Assembly (NCBI GenBank): GCA_918026815.1
Contig: CAKJVC010000189.1
Span: forward strand, 1 to 25,868
DNA from: Chalara sp. BL73
Taxonomy: Eukaryota; Ascomycota; Leotiomycetes; Helotiales
Reading direction: 5' to 3'
DNA: 25,868 nt
Position numbers and translations under genes: made by a program. How positions within the stretch are numbered: position 1 is the first letter of the stretch; each line of letters begins with the position of its first letter. The notes under the pieces are model-generated. The model was not told the DNA's origin. It saw nothing but the letters and a program-made list of their open reading frames with translations, and did no database searches. This document shows, piece after piece, positions 1 to 10,617 of the stretch.

Positions 1-652
1 GTGTTTGCAGAGGGGCTACGGCAATGTAGCCCATCAAAATTCCCTGTGGTCGAGGTTTATTTGTGAAGTGGCGAACATTGGAGGACTCGTCTTCTTGACC
101 GTGTTTATGCTCTTGCCCAAACAAAATATCAATGTCGGCTTTCGGTGCAATATAAAATCTTGTCTGCTGCACCTCGGGGCTGAGGGAAGGACATGTCCAA
201 CGTAGATTGACCATTCCAAGGGCCCTACTAGTTTCTTCATCTTCAACATCACAGCTTGATGTATATCTCTTGATATTCAACTTCTCTTCAAGGTATCTCT
301 TTGACACCCAATCGTGTTTAGTACCGGAATGATAGAGCGCAATTGCCGTCACGGGCTGCTGTGCATGCAGAAGGCTTATTGGTTCCACTTCTATGGTGAA
401 AGCGTAGAGTTTCTAGTCTCCCATGTTACCCGTGCTCCTGAAGAAAAACTCGAGGTAGAAGTACACAACTAACTTACATTTCCACTTGCGTCATCTTTAA
501 CATCACCGACTCTCGCAGAATCTCCCCAATATTGCGACAGTACATTTATCCATTGTCGAAAATTTGTGTCTAAGTTGAGCTTTCGACTGTACTTGGGGAT
601 GCTGCAATAGTCATACAAGGCCATAACAAGTTCGGGTTTGCATCTAAGCTTC
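1..652 (-). CDS. Retropepsin-like aspartic protease-fold protein, partial (runs off left edge)
   Basis: Seen: on the minus strand a frame open from 412 down to base 1 joins in phase 0 to an upstream exon (about 652-478) across a 65-nt intron (477-413) with donor GTAAGT and acceptor CTAG. The upstream exon reads ...RQWINVLSQYWGDS...; the downstream exon contains PVTAIALYHSGTKHDWVS followed about 45 residues later by LGMVNLRW and FYIAPKADIDILFGQ. Family knowledge: this order (hydrophobic strand, DSGT/DTGA, later G-x-V-x-L and F-Y-V...LFG) is the single-lobe retropepsin-like fold frequent in fungal host genes. Odd: the catalytic Asp is His here (codon CAT at 331-329), so the copy may be inactive. 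The true start is not visible; an acceptor-like TTTGAG sits just above 652 and stops lie upstream, so a further 5' exon is likely. The 3' end is outside the window. Confidence 0.6.
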
Positions 653-2318
653 CTCAAACAGCAGTTTCAAATGTCAAGCATATTTCTATCGAAAGATCAT
701 TGGAAAAGCGGAGGTTGTCTATTTAGTAACTTATGTGGGCTGGGATAGGGCAGGGTGCACCAGAGAGGGCAGCCTTTAGATGCTTGAAATAGAGGAACAC
801 AGAATCGGCGTCTCATAACCCAGGCGATAATTTCCTTGGCCAGTTAGACTGGGCAAATATTTCCTAGGCTAGCTATTACCGGCAGCATGGTGTGTCTCAT
901 GCATTGGGGGTGTGGAATGGCCTAAGACGCACGCAGATGTCGGTGTACGACAAGGGTTTGGGCGTGAGATCAATCATGGTGGCGGCTCGATGGAAGGTCA
1001 TCCCATGACAAAACGCTTCGCAAATGATAGGCGTACGCATGGAGGCTATGCCCTAAGATGAAATAATTGTGTGCTCAGACCGAACCTCTTTCTGGCTAAA
1101 ACCTCCTTTGCCCTATTAGAACAGGTTGACCTCGCCTGAGGGGCCTAAGGCCCCGTGGGCTATGTAATCTCAGTAGTGGCATCGACGTTCGCCCATATAA
1201 AGCACTCTGCATTATTATGTGGCTTGAGGTATGGCTTGAATGATTTTGTATCATCCGGCTGAAAGGCTTGTCCGTTTTGTTGCAGCAAATCAGAGTCATT
1301 TTGGGCCTCATTCACTACCCTTCTTAAAATTCTCATCGTCGCTCTTTGATATCTTCAGACTTTTCACAACTGAGTCAACATTGATACAGCCTAGAATTTG
1401 GAAGGAGGCCTTCACTAGAAGAAAGACCCTAAGTCCATCGCAATATAGAATAACCCGGTGCGGTAGCACAAGAGCCGTCCACTCGTATTCTACAGTCTTG
1501 AAGATGGTTGACTGTTAATCCTTGTATGCACACTTACTGCCTGAAGAGGAAAGAAGTCCCGCAAAAAAATTTCTAACATGATTTGGCTTACAGCTGCGGT
1601 GTTACACAACTGATATTGAAGGGGTTGGCTATAATCCGTGTGCCGTCCACATCATGCGTATCCGTGTAACCACACAATGCCAAACTACATGTATGTGTAT
1701 GATCAAGCCCAATGTCCACCTCCCTCGAAAGCCGTGAGTATAAATATATAGCAAATTGGGGAAAGGACTAAGCTGACACATCCAGGTCTTCGTCAATAGT
1801 TAAACCGATTGCTTAGAGGCGACTAGAGGAATGAAAAGAAACAGCGGGTCAGGGGTTATCCCAAACATGAGGTCACTGGGATTTCAAATTGCCCCACGCC
1901 TCTGGCCTCCACCTCCGATTCATGAGGCGCCTATTCAAAAGCAACATCAGGATTTCCAAACGCCAGATCGAAAGATGGCGCAGTAAGCAACTATATTTCA
2001 TGAGATAGTCAGTCTTTATATTTTCTTTACTTAGCCGAGCTGTGGATATATTAAATATAGGATAGATGGAAATTTTAGCTCAACAGATCGGCCTCAGTCG
2101 AATCCGAGTTTGAAATTTCCTGCATCAACAGTAATTCCTCAGCGCCTAAGAAATATGCCCAACTGGATTCGCTTAAACCTTCAATGATGTCGAGCCGGGA
2201 AGGCTGTATCAATTGGATATCAACGCATATCTCATGCAGCTTGTCTAGACATGGATCTTATGAAGAGGTATATCCTCCCGACCATACTTACAGATTATGC
2301 CCTGTCACCCTTACCAGG
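653..2318. other. Gene-poor spacer
   Basis: About 1.67 kb between two minus-strand genes. No reading frame here shows recognisable family motifs or a believable exon chain. A 92-codon plus-strand frame at 1240-1518 has one patch (RLF...PRIWKEAF) faintly like a 2EXR/F-box-like fungal motif, but too short and without continuation. An upstream exon of the left-edge retropepsin gene could hide here; I could not identify it. Confidence 0.5.
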
Positions 2319-3423
2319 CTAAATCTGGCAAGTCTCATTTTGATTTCGCTGGCATGGTGTAGTGCTGCCAACAAATACAACTTGAACGCTGCAAAATCTA
2401 TATAAGTCAGTGGGTGCCACAAGATGGCCATGTAAACCTTACGCGGCAGTAATTGCGAACACCTCTGCTCGGCGAGCACGTGTTGCAAAGCGGAGGATGG
2501 CTGAGAAGATAACGGTGAAAGCGCAAACTACTCCCAAACGCGTGCTTAAATCTTGTATGAAGTAAAGGACAACAATGCAGCTCATTGGACCAAGAGATGC
2601 TAGAACCGTGCCGAGCAGCTCAGCAACCCACAGAATTCTCTCGTCTGAATAGTGTACGAGAGCGTCATTTGACGAACGTGGGGAGGTTTGAACCTCAACA
2701 TCGCGAGGCTTAGTTTGCTGAACTCATCAGATAATACTCTCTATGCCAAAATATTCTCAGACATCATATATCCTGCTTACCTTAAAGAATTGTAGAATGT
2801 TGTCAAAGATATAGAATAAGCGCCCCGATATAAGTCTTGTAAAAGGATCATCTTCGCCACGCGTACCTACTACTCTCATCAAGTCATTCTTATATTGATC
2901 GTCATAAACGATCGGCGATTCTGTTCCGAGGTCTAGTCCAAAAAAACCACAGCCTCCTCCAAGAGACGGCTTTTCGATCCATTCTCGTAGCAGAGAAATG
3001 TCACTAAGCTCAGGGTGCGGTTCAGCAAATATCTGCTTGTATTGGAGAAATGTCTTATCTGTGTACAAGTCAAAATGCGAAAGCACTATCAGAGCACAAG
3101 TGTGATAACGTACAGTACTGGTGGAGCCTATCTCGTATCTCCAGAAGTTTTGACCACTGTTTACTCTGGCTGCGCTGCGCTGAGGTACTAAGCTTTCGCC
3201 AATCCAAACAATACAGTTTCTCTTCATCTTTCCGGCCAGATTCATAATCATACATTATGATCCTTCTGAGCTCAATTTCTAAATGGACGAGCTCACTCTG
3301 CCTATGTAGAAGATCCTGACAGGCTAATTCTTGGAATTGGCGAAACATTGTGTATCTGCCTTCACTAGCCATGAACGCGGCCAGTTTGGGATATCCAGCA
3401 GAAGGTGAACCACCTGTAGGCAT
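2319..3423 (-). CDS. DUF6594 domain membrane protein (intact, four exons)
   Basis: Seen: exons 3423-3114, 3058-2781, 2717-2443 and 2388-2319 join through introns of 55, 63 and 54 nt (donors GTACGT, GTAAGC, GTAAGG; acceptors ACACAG, TTCAG, GCAG) to a 933-nt frame, 310 residues, ATG start and TAG stop. The N-terminus reads YPKLAAFMASEGRYTMFRQF then a helical HRQSELVHLEIELRRI, which is the DUF6594 signature; the C-terminus holds two to three hydrophobic helices (around LGPMSCIVVLYFI, GVVCAFTVIFSAIL and VQVVFVG) separated by RARRAEVFA, also typical. Family knowledge: DUF6594 proteins are fungal, cytosolic helical bundle plus C-terminal membrane helices, function unknown. Inference: intact and probably functional, one of the few unbroken genes here. 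It is divergent from the retropepsin-like gene at 3887, sharing a 463-bp upstream region. The last acceptor (2389) was chosen because it gives the family ending AAVQVVFVG; an alternative at 2401 is possible. Confidence 0.9.
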
Positions 3424-3886
3424 GGTGGAAATAGAAGCTTAGCATAGTGGAACACTCTGGTTCAACAAGTGCCAGAGATGCCATACTTAAGCTAAAGGAG
3501 ACAAGGCTCTCTCCAAGGCATATGAAGATGTATGATCATCGAGGTGATGCAAATTAAGGTCGTTTACGTTCATTGGATCGAGTTGGCAAGTAGAATCTCG
3601 ACCGGCGACCCTTTAGCCCTGAACAGAGCCTCTTGAGCATCTGTGTGCCTCGAACTTAGTGTTGCAGCAAGTCACGGGCGGCGATCTCGCCCCTACCCCT
3701 CATTTCTACCTTCTCTTTCAGCAGTACTCTCCACCTTTGCACTATCCTTCCACTAATCTTTCCCCTTCTCACCTCACTGGATATGCGGCTGCATCAAAAC
3801 CCTTTGTGACGCAGGCATTTCTTCATATCAATACCTCCGAATCTTTCTGTTAATAGGTCTGGATCTTCATAATATCTGTTAGCTAA
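3424..3886. promoter_or_regulatory. Divergent intergenic region between DUF6594 and retropepsin-like genes
   Basis: 463 bp separating two ATGs that point away from each other, so it must hold both promoters if both genes are expressed. It includes a pyrimidine-rich plus-strand stretch (about 3690-3780, many CCTTCTC and CCTTTC runs) of the kind found ahead of fungal transcription starts. I see no clear TATA box. Confidence 0.4.
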
Positions 3887-5119
3887 ATGCCGAGAACTAC
3901 CACAGACCGCCTACTTGATGGAGAGCTTCGTAAAAATGACATTCGTGTTGAGCAGGCACCAATCATCAATGCCTTGGAGGATCAGCAGGCGGCCATCAAC
4001 CCGCTAAAAGAACTCATTCGATCCTTCTTTCGCGGGTGGCCACTTCTTCGTGGAGTTGATGAGAGAAAGGACGATCAGATCCAGGACGAAATCGAGCTTC
4101 TGGACTACACCTCTACAGGATCAAGGTCATCCGTGACTTCGCCGCAGGAGCTCATTTTCGAAACTGATAAGAGCGCTGGTGATGTGTGCCTAGACACTTC
4201 TAGTCAAAGAAGCTCAGTGACCATGCCTGATAGCATATATGGTTGTGAGGATGGACAGAATGACTACCCAGTTGACCTTTTAGGCACCTCCCTACCCGGA
4301 CACTTAATGCCAAAAGCAAATTCGAGTCAAACAATCGCGGACGCAAGATCAACGCCAAGGAGCTGATATCCAATCTGATCAGCGATGATCTGTCCATGTC
4401 AACATCAAGCTCAATAATCACTACCTGTTCTGAATTCATTACCCCAACTAGTCCATTCCTTCACCCCGTCATTTGTCGTTCTTCCAGCAGCCCTGGGACA
4501 ACAGAAGATGTACAAAGGGAAATTGAAGACGTCTATTTAGACACTGGCTCAAGCTTCGACTTGATACAGAGCGACTTCGCAGACAAGCAGGGCTTAGAAA
4601 GAATGCCAGTTCCGAAACCCATCACAACGAACACAATAATTGGTGAAGCCCCGGACCTTTTGAAAGAATATGTCCTTGTTCCCATAGAGAAAGGCAATGA
4701 AGAGATCAAGGAAAAATTCTATGTCGTACACGGAAGACAGGAATGGAATTTACTGTATGGTGTTCAAACAATTAAGCAAAAACATCTTTTGGGACAGTGC
4801 AGAGCTGGACGGATCAGAGAGAGCATAAACATTCTCACGCGCCCGAAACACCAATACAAGAGTAAGCTAACTCCAGTCATTGCCATTGCCAATTGTTGAC
4901 CAGTACAAGACTGACTTTCGTGTACCAGGAGATAAGGCAGCAAAGGATCGCGATAAAAAACATAAAGACGAAATTGCAGAGCAATCAAAACATAATATGA
5001 AGGATTGGAATGAGCAATTAGACTCAAATCTCAACTACCATAATACTACGTATGGTAATCACCACAACAATGATGGATCTGCACAGCATTATGATTCGCA
5101 GAGCAGGGGAAACTCATGA
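3887..5119 (+). CDS. Retropepsin-like (DTGS) protein gene, reading frame broken in two places
   Basis: Seen: three coding-like pieces follow each other. 3887-~4310 (ATG, acidic, low-complexity serine-rich: DQIQDEIELLDYTSTGS), then ~4276-4899 in the -1 frame (RGRKINAKELISNLISDD, then VYLDTGSSFDLIQSDFA, GEAPDLLKEYVLVPI, KFYVVHGRQEWNLLYGVQ), then ~4904-5119 in the +1 frame (lysine-rich, then asparagine/histidine-rich, ending at TGA). Family knowledge: LDTGS, a later G...YVLVPI strand and FYVV...LLYG mark one lobe of an aspartic protease; a single lobe would need to dimerise. Catalytic Asp and flanking T-G-S are kept, unlike the left-edge gene. Oddities: no GT-AG intron fixes either frame change; GTAAGC at 4862 with CAG at 4903 would be only 42 nt and leaves the wrong phase. 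I see no reverse transcriptase or integrase nearby, so a host gene is more likely than a retrotransposon. Whether broken in vivo or by sequence error is unresolved. Confidence 0.6.
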
Positions 5120-6283
5120 CATTACACTGGCTGTCAAACAAGAGATACTTCTCAACAATAAGCGCACTGTTCACACCACATCTCTGGGTCTGATGCCGCA
5201 AGTCTATAACTAAGAATCTTGCTTTGAATTGCTGATTGCGGCCGTTTCCCGCCAATTCAATGGCAGATCATAGTCAGAACCATAACTTGTTCATTACTGA
5301 GCATAAGATGATTTGCTGGCGATTGCCGCGATGTGTTGTCCAGTTTTCGACGGAACCAGCTGCTTTTTATGGAGATCTGTTAGCGTCTGCTCGGACCATA
5401 TGACCACGATGCACAAGTGTCACGCTTCCAAGGCTCTGGTACATAGCATCTTCGATTCCTTCCTGAGGCAGGAGATTCCACGGTGGCATCTAGTATCCTG
5501 CATACTTGTCAGAGAAACGCTTTTACACAAAGCAGCATGCTGGCGCATAACGCATAACTTACAAGGAAAATCGAAGACTAGATGCAGAACTTCGCTTGTT
5601 AGAGTTCAATCTGATCTCCCACGTTCAAAGCTCGGCTTTTATTTCCTGGCGATTGTGCTGAAGGCAGACTTGTTACATTTTTTGCTTTTCCCGAAAAACA
5701 AGACATCCGTAGAGGCGGGCACTAATGATGTATCGGCTGGCTGCTTGGAACTGCATCTCAACTTTATTCGCACGGCGCAAAGCAAATGTAGGTTTCCTTC
5801 CAGTCAATTTCCGAGTGTGACCATATGGTGAGAAAGCGCCTCCACAATTGGTCTTGACTTCATGATTGCTTTTCGCAATCTGGCTCGCATGCCCCTGGTG
5901 CGACTTGAAAACCCTCCCATAACTTGCTGGTAAATTGTTGTCCAATATAAGTCATAACTCTTGTGAAGTATCATTTAAACAAGGACTTAAATTAAGATTG
6001 GGTATAATGGAGGATAGTTTTTAATGTGTCATAGACCAGAAAACGTTGGGAGAACCACCTGATCTTTCCTTGCCTAATTTGTCTAATACCCTTCTTGTTA
6101 CGGATACGTTAGCGCCAACCGTTTAAAGCACCAGAATATTGCTGGGACGGCAGGAATGACAGGGTTGTGTTTGAAGGAATTGTTAGCAAAGAATCAGCAC
6201 ACTATGTAAATAAGTAGTGAGTGCGATTAGACTTAAGAGCCACATATACCTTGTCATGTTTATTAGGTGGTTTCTTACGTGTA
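5120..6283. other. Gene-poor spacer
   Basis: No supported gene. The longest plus-strand frame (5313-5831, 172 codons) has no motif, no exon partners and an amino-acid make-up (many Cys, His, Arg, Ser scattered) like chance translation. AT-rich from about 5930 onward. Confidence 0.5.
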
Positions 6284-6293
6284 TTTATAAAGG
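6284..6293 (+). promoter_or_regulatory. TATA box ahead of orphan signal-peptide segment
   Basis: TTTATAAAGG, a good match to a fungal TATA element, lies about 100 bp before the signal-peptide-like segment at 6.37-6.50 kb. The pairing suggests a gene once began here. Confidence 0.3.
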
Positions 6294-6367
6294 TGGGTTA
6301 TGATTCATTTTTGGCTTCTTTGTATATCACCCACTATTAATAAGCCAATTCTGGATAGTTGGAATTT

Positions 6368-6496
6368 TACAGTTATAATATTGGGGAACTCTGCTTCCTA
6401 CTCGCTCTTCTCGCAACCGCCGCTGCCGCAGCTCAGAAACTTCAGACTCACGGATCCTTCTACTGTAGCTCCCAGATCAGATTAACTATTTATTGA
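6368..6496 (+). pseudogene. Orphan secretory signal-peptide-like segment, possible remnant of a small secreted protein
   Basis: Seen: in one plus-strand frame the sequence reads GELCFLLALLATAAAAAQ followed by KLQTHGSFYCSSQ and a TGA at 6494. A hydrophobic LLALLATAAAAA core ending in A-x-A-Q is a textbook signal peptide and cleavage site. Missing: no ATG stands in frame directly before it (an in-frame TAG lies about 40 bp upstream), and after the stop only short, frame-hopping cysteine-containing pieces follow (for example TICYCHMND in the 6493 frame). Inference: remnant of a cysteine-containing secreted protein that has lost its start and frame, or a chance hydrophobic run. The TATA box upstream argues mildly for the first. 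Confidence 0.28.
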
Positions 6497-7515
6497 ACTT
6501 ACGCACTACTAACAAAGGATCTACCAGCACCTTGGGCTGGAGACATGTATATGAAACAATCTGCTATTGCCACATGAATGACACACTGTCACCGATGCAG
6601 TGCCATCCTATTCGAGCCACAGCAACACGGCCTCAAATGACATTCTCCAGTGTCAAATTGTGTCAAGCAATATTCTTATCAAGTTGCCAGGAGAGGCTAG
6701 CATTCTTCACTGTGTCTATGCCTTGAACTTCATATAGCAGGGTACCTGGATTGCCGCTACTGCAACATCCCTTTACTCCGATGGGAGCGCAGCCTAGGCC
6801 CACTCCCGTGAAAAGCTCTCCTTCTTTACCTGAAGTAGCGTCGCTTTTCTAGAATCTATTTGATATGCGCTGCCTGACGCTGCAACGAAGCCCGAAAAAC
6901 TCAGAAAGTGCAGCAGCACTACAAAAGAATCGAAGCGCTCTGAAACAGCTGCGAGTTTAAACTTTAAGTGTGCACATAACATCAGCCTGATTCTAGTGCG
7001 TTTAAAAAGCTATACTGATTTATTTTTGTTTTCGAAGTCAGCTACGTATTTTTTGCTTTTCACTACGCGTGTTATATAGTTGAATAACTGGATGGCTTTT
7101 TGTTTCGAGCTGTTTGTGTGGCGACTGTCACATAATCGCACCTTTGCATAGTTAGTGATTCTCCCGAGCTCAACCTTCTCTCCTTAGCTTAGAATTCTGG
7201 TAATGAACCTCCTAACTAGTCTATTGGACGCCTGATTTGGATTCGTGACAACACCTTTTAGGGTGTGCTCAAGCAAGCTCCCAGTCAGTGATTCAGTAGC
7301 GGTCTTTTACATAATAAAATATATAAGTCTCTCACTAAAACTATTCACCCTGTTTCTGATTCCAGTGATTTACTGGCTAATACAACACTTGACCGTGGTA
7401 TGATAGCTACCTCAAATCTGCAAGTTCGGAGACAAGCCTATCAGATTCTCCCAAGTCATCCTATATAGTTAACCATCCAGCAAGACGCCAAAATACCTTC
7501 TGCAAAGAACCCATC
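6497..7515. other. Gene-poor spacer
   Basis: Apart from short frames just after the signal-peptide segment I see no coding support. 6990-7090 and 7300-7340 are AT-rich with T-runs. No terminal inverted repeats or transposase motifs were recognised. Confidence 0.45.
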
Positions 7516-7830
7516 CTACACCTTCCCAACATTCTGCGGCACGGCCACAGTTCCCTTCTCATAATCAACCCAATAAAGATCCTTCCCATCCTCCGTCGTC
7601 TCACACTCCGTACTCCCGCCCTCCTCCTCTGTCCACCATTTCACGGCTTCCAGCTTTAGCGGGTTCAACCAGCTCGTCTCCTTCATCTCATGGTTCACAT
7701 AGTAGCTGCGTCCGCGCACATCTACCATCCTTTCAATATACTTGGGTAGCGCCGCGGATGGGTGGTACAAAGATGCGCTGTTATCGGTGTGGTTGATGTA
7801 GTAGGCCGCCCGGATGGGTCAACTGACGGC
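7516..7830 (-). pseudogene. WW-domain protein, 3' remnant with a frameshift in the first WW repeat
   Basis: Seen: a minus-strand frame ending at TAG (7518-7516) reads AAYYINHTDNSASLYHP, then LPKYIERMVDVRGRSYYVNH, EMKETSWLNP and finally GKDLYWVDYEKGTVAVPQ. Family knowledge: G-R-x-Y-Y-V-N-H followed by E/T-T-S-W-x-x-P is a WW domain, which binds proline-rich peptides; a middle repeat is clear, the first (Tyr in place of the second Trp) and a third (LYWVDYEKGTVAVP) are degenerate. Oddity: just upstream VDPSGR, the expected lead-in to AYYINH, is present but one frame off; GGGCGGCC at 7811-7804 is one base short. Further upstream I cannot follow the gene; CCGTCAG before VDPSGR may be an intron acceptor, yet no earlier exon is recognisable. 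Inference: 5'-truncated pseudogene, or a gene whose other exons I could not find. Confidence 0.6.
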
Positions 7831-8757
7831 TATAGTTCTCAGAAAGGGTTTGGAAGTGCTACTCCATTTTTTCTTGCACATTTTATGGTTATAGAAATGG
7901 ATTCTGTATGAGTCATATGACTAGACAGTAGACATGCTAATATGTGAGGCATAGAGCACGGAGACTCTCCACCTAACTATAACGCCGGCCCACCTCAGAT
8001 CCCCCTATCCGGCCGGTTAGCCCGCTCGACTTAAATAAGCCTAGTTACAGCAAAACTGATCCTAACGAGAAGCCAAAGAGGAGCGCGAAGTTTACTGCCG
8101 AATGGGAAGTGTGAGAATAGCTCGCAAAGAGATCTACTGTTTATGAGGTTGAAATTGAAGTTTCTGCGCTTTTTGGCGCTTTAGGAGTTGGCGTTTCGGT
8201 AGTAAAAGAGCTTCAAGGCTTTGGATTTGAGGCGGGAATATGTGGAACAAAATTAGCATATATAGAGCGCAAAAGTTATTTTGTTTTCAACTGATACAAG
8301 CATCTGTCCAGACTGCAGATTCCTAAAAGCCTTGCTTTTGGATAGTTATTATGTCTACTACACTCCCTGCTGTTCTGTCACTAATACTGAGGCTGGCCTG
8401 ATCTGTGACGACCTAGGGGGGTACTGGTAAGAGTGAAGATGCCCTTGAGCGCCCCTGCAAAAAAAGATGTCGAAGGCAAACCACCATACCTAAGCGGGGG
8501 CTTAGATAAAGGTCTTCATAAGTATAGCACTCGTTTCGACATCCTACCATATTTTGTTACTAGACGAATCAATTGACATGATTAAGTCAAAGAAGGATTG
8601 GCGCCAGCGCCGGCCTGTACAAAAATGGCAGCAGCTTGAGGCTCGGATTTGGGAGTATTTAACTCGCCCTTGTCAAGAATCACTAGTCTTTCTGTGCGTA
8701 GGTCAAGGACTACTTTTATATGTATTGACGGAGGGCCGATGCGCATACCTCGGGTGC
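7831..8757. other. Spacer between two gene remnants
   Basis: No supported gene. A 69-codon plus-strand frame at 8554-8763 (SKKDWRQRRPVQKWQQLEAR) has no family signature. Expected 5' parts of the WW gene and 3' parts of the ABC1-like gene should fall in this stretch if the two genes were complete, but I see neither. Confidence 0.45.
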
Positions 8758-9797
8758 TTATAAGCGTGGATAGGGTATGGCGTTAATAAGATTCGCGAAA
8801 AAAGTTCATGATTTTCAGATCTCTCTAACCATCCTCTCTACCCTTGGATGTAAAACTTTGATTGCAACATATGATGAGGGAACTCTCTGAGGGGTGCTCT
8901 TGATCAGTGTGTCAACATTTCTTCGTACAGATTTCCGCAAGTTCATTCCACTCTCAATATCCGTGTCTCCTGGTGCCGCCAGACCAGGCTTCAGTTTCGC
9001 CTTGTACACTTGTGCAATCGCTCCCACACCCAACGGCTTTTCGTCGAACTCCTCGAATATATCCTCGAATTCTCTACCATCAAATGCCTTTTGTATGATG
9101 ACTTTCGTCTGATGCAGTGAGTGTGCCGGTGCATTGGAATGAAGTTGTGACATGATCTCGCACATCTGCGTGGGGAAGATATCCGATCTCGACGCTGCCC
9201 ATTGCCCCAGCTACTCCCTATATTAGCACTCTTTCCATGCTAATAGAGCGCTTATACCTTGATGAAAGCCGGCCCGCCCTCTCCATACTCTTCACCAAGA
9301 AGCCATACCACCACAATGTACCACTCCGCTCATTGTCCCTTCCTTTAACCCTTCTCCCAAGCCAAACCGCTGGCACACTCACAACCACCGGCACGAAAAT
9401 AACCACCAGATGTAAGAGCCGTAACGATGTACACAGTGGTTCCCAAATCCATAGATCTAGAAATAGCACAACCTGATGTCCACGCTTTGAGATCCCATGT
9501 TCATCAGCACCAATCTTCTTATCGATCTCCTCTCTTGACGCTTCTAGCATGCGCCCTTCGGCTGTATGTTCGGTACCTCCATTATCCCTCTCTGATAGCT
9601 CTATGAACACTGAGGGGCTTAAGGCTGCTGCAGGGCGAAGAGGAGGATACGACCTGTTGGTGCTGGAGGGCGGTGGAATGACCCTCGGTAACCCCAGCTA
9701 AAGGTGCGTCGGAAGACCAATTGCAAGGCAGATGGTGCGGGAGGACGGAGCCGTGTGGTTTGACGCATAGCCGCACGAAGGCCAGCGCCGACCTCAT
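8758..9797 (-). pseudogene. ABC1/UbiB-family atypical kinase (ADCK2/Cqd1-like), truncated and frameshifted
   Basis: Seen, from 9797 (ATG) downward: N-terminal leader MRSALAFVRLCVKPHGS, a frame change near 9640-9720 into ...AAALSPSVFIELSERD, a hydrophobic helix (LLHLVVIFVPVVVSVPAVWL), WWYGFLVKSMERAG, a one-base loss near 9271-9275, then FIK, a 47-nt intron (9257-9211, GTATAA...TAG) and LGQWAASRSDIFPTQMCEIM. The second exon goes on through DEKPLGVGAIAQVYKAKL and SSYVAIKVLHPRVERMV, has a third one-base loss near 8825 and continues RDLKIMNFFANLINAIP before homology ends. Family knowledge: K-x-G-Q (here KLGQ), the Ala-rich AIAQVY loop and VAIK lysine define the ABC1 kinase N-lobe; yeast Cqd1 and human ADCK2 act at the mitochondrial inner membrane in coenzyme Q homeostasis. 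The whole C-lobe with the catalytic and metal-binding loops is missing. Inference: non-functional remnant; a full copy should exist elsewhere. Confidence 0.8.
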
Positions 9798-10426
9798 CTT
9801 CCGTGAAAATATTTCGGTACGCTACCGGGGAGCCATTGATGAATTGGTAGCAGTGTTCTGGTGGTGAGGCTTAAGCTTGTGATCCGGAAATGGCTGTGAC
9901 GTCAGCATGGGTGTGTAATTCAAGTGTAACTTTCTGGATCAGACCGGAACTATGAGAGCAGATATACGAAACAGGTGCTAATGTAATAGCATTACATATA
10001 TCTTTAGATATTAGACCAAAATCAACAATGAAAAGGTGCCAGGGCATGTCATATGCAAGTAGAGTTTCATCACGTGATGCCATATCACCTAGGCGTATCT
10101 TCTTTTAAGCCAAGCTCACAGGATGACTAAAGCATTTGGGCTTGGGTAGTACGAGTTGGGAATTATGGGTAGACTCCAGTTCTTACTTTCGCTTTCTCTC
10201 TCACAGAAATGCAAATTATATTATATAGAAGCTATAGCAACCGGAAATATCCAACCTACTGGTCCTCCTCAACGTCAGGCAAAAAGTCATTGCAGATATT
10301 TTTCCTCACGTGTATTGTCGAGGTTCATTACGTGATGGAAGTAGGAGGGGGTTTGATGTATGATACTAAGATAATAATTAGCTCAGCAGTATCAATTAAA
10401 GCTCTGCCAAGAATATACAAGCGGGT

Positions 10427-10453
10427 GATACGGACGATGCGGATGATGCGGAC
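10427..10453 (+). repeat. Three 9-bp tandem units
   Basis: GATACGGAC, GATGCGGAT and GATGCGGAC follow each other without gaps. Short imperfect array about 275 bp upstream of the heme lyase start; no function assigned. Confidence 0.6.
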
Positions 10454-10609
10454 GAGCAAGGAAGGATCCACATCTCGGGACGGCTTCGGGTGGATCCGGT
10501 AGAAAATTGAAAATGATGAAAGATTGAACGATACAGCATTTTTGGGCAGTCTAACTTCTCTCGTCGTGTTGCAGCTGTCCGTCGTCACTGTCCCATCGTA
10601 TACTGTACA

Positions 10610-10617
10610 TATATATA
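10610..10617 (+). promoter_or_regulatory. TATA-like element of the heme lyase gene
   Basis: TATATATA lies 112 bp upstream of the ATG at 10729, with a CT-rich stretch between them, the usual fungal arrangement. Confidence 0.4.

Noticed and set aside
1240..1518. Patch resembling a fungal 2EXR/F-box-like start (PRIWKEAF)
   Set aside because: Only about ten residues fit; the Leu-Pro-x-Glu core is absent and nothing follows.
4862..4903. Possible 42-nt intron in the DTGS retropepsin-like gene
   Set aside because: Donor and branch-like CTAAC nearly overlap, the length is below other introns here, and the splice leaves the wrong phase.
5313..5831. Longest single plus-strand frame in the 5-7 kb spacer (172 codons)
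   Set aside because: No motif, no exon partners, residue use like chance translation, and a largely open antisense frame.
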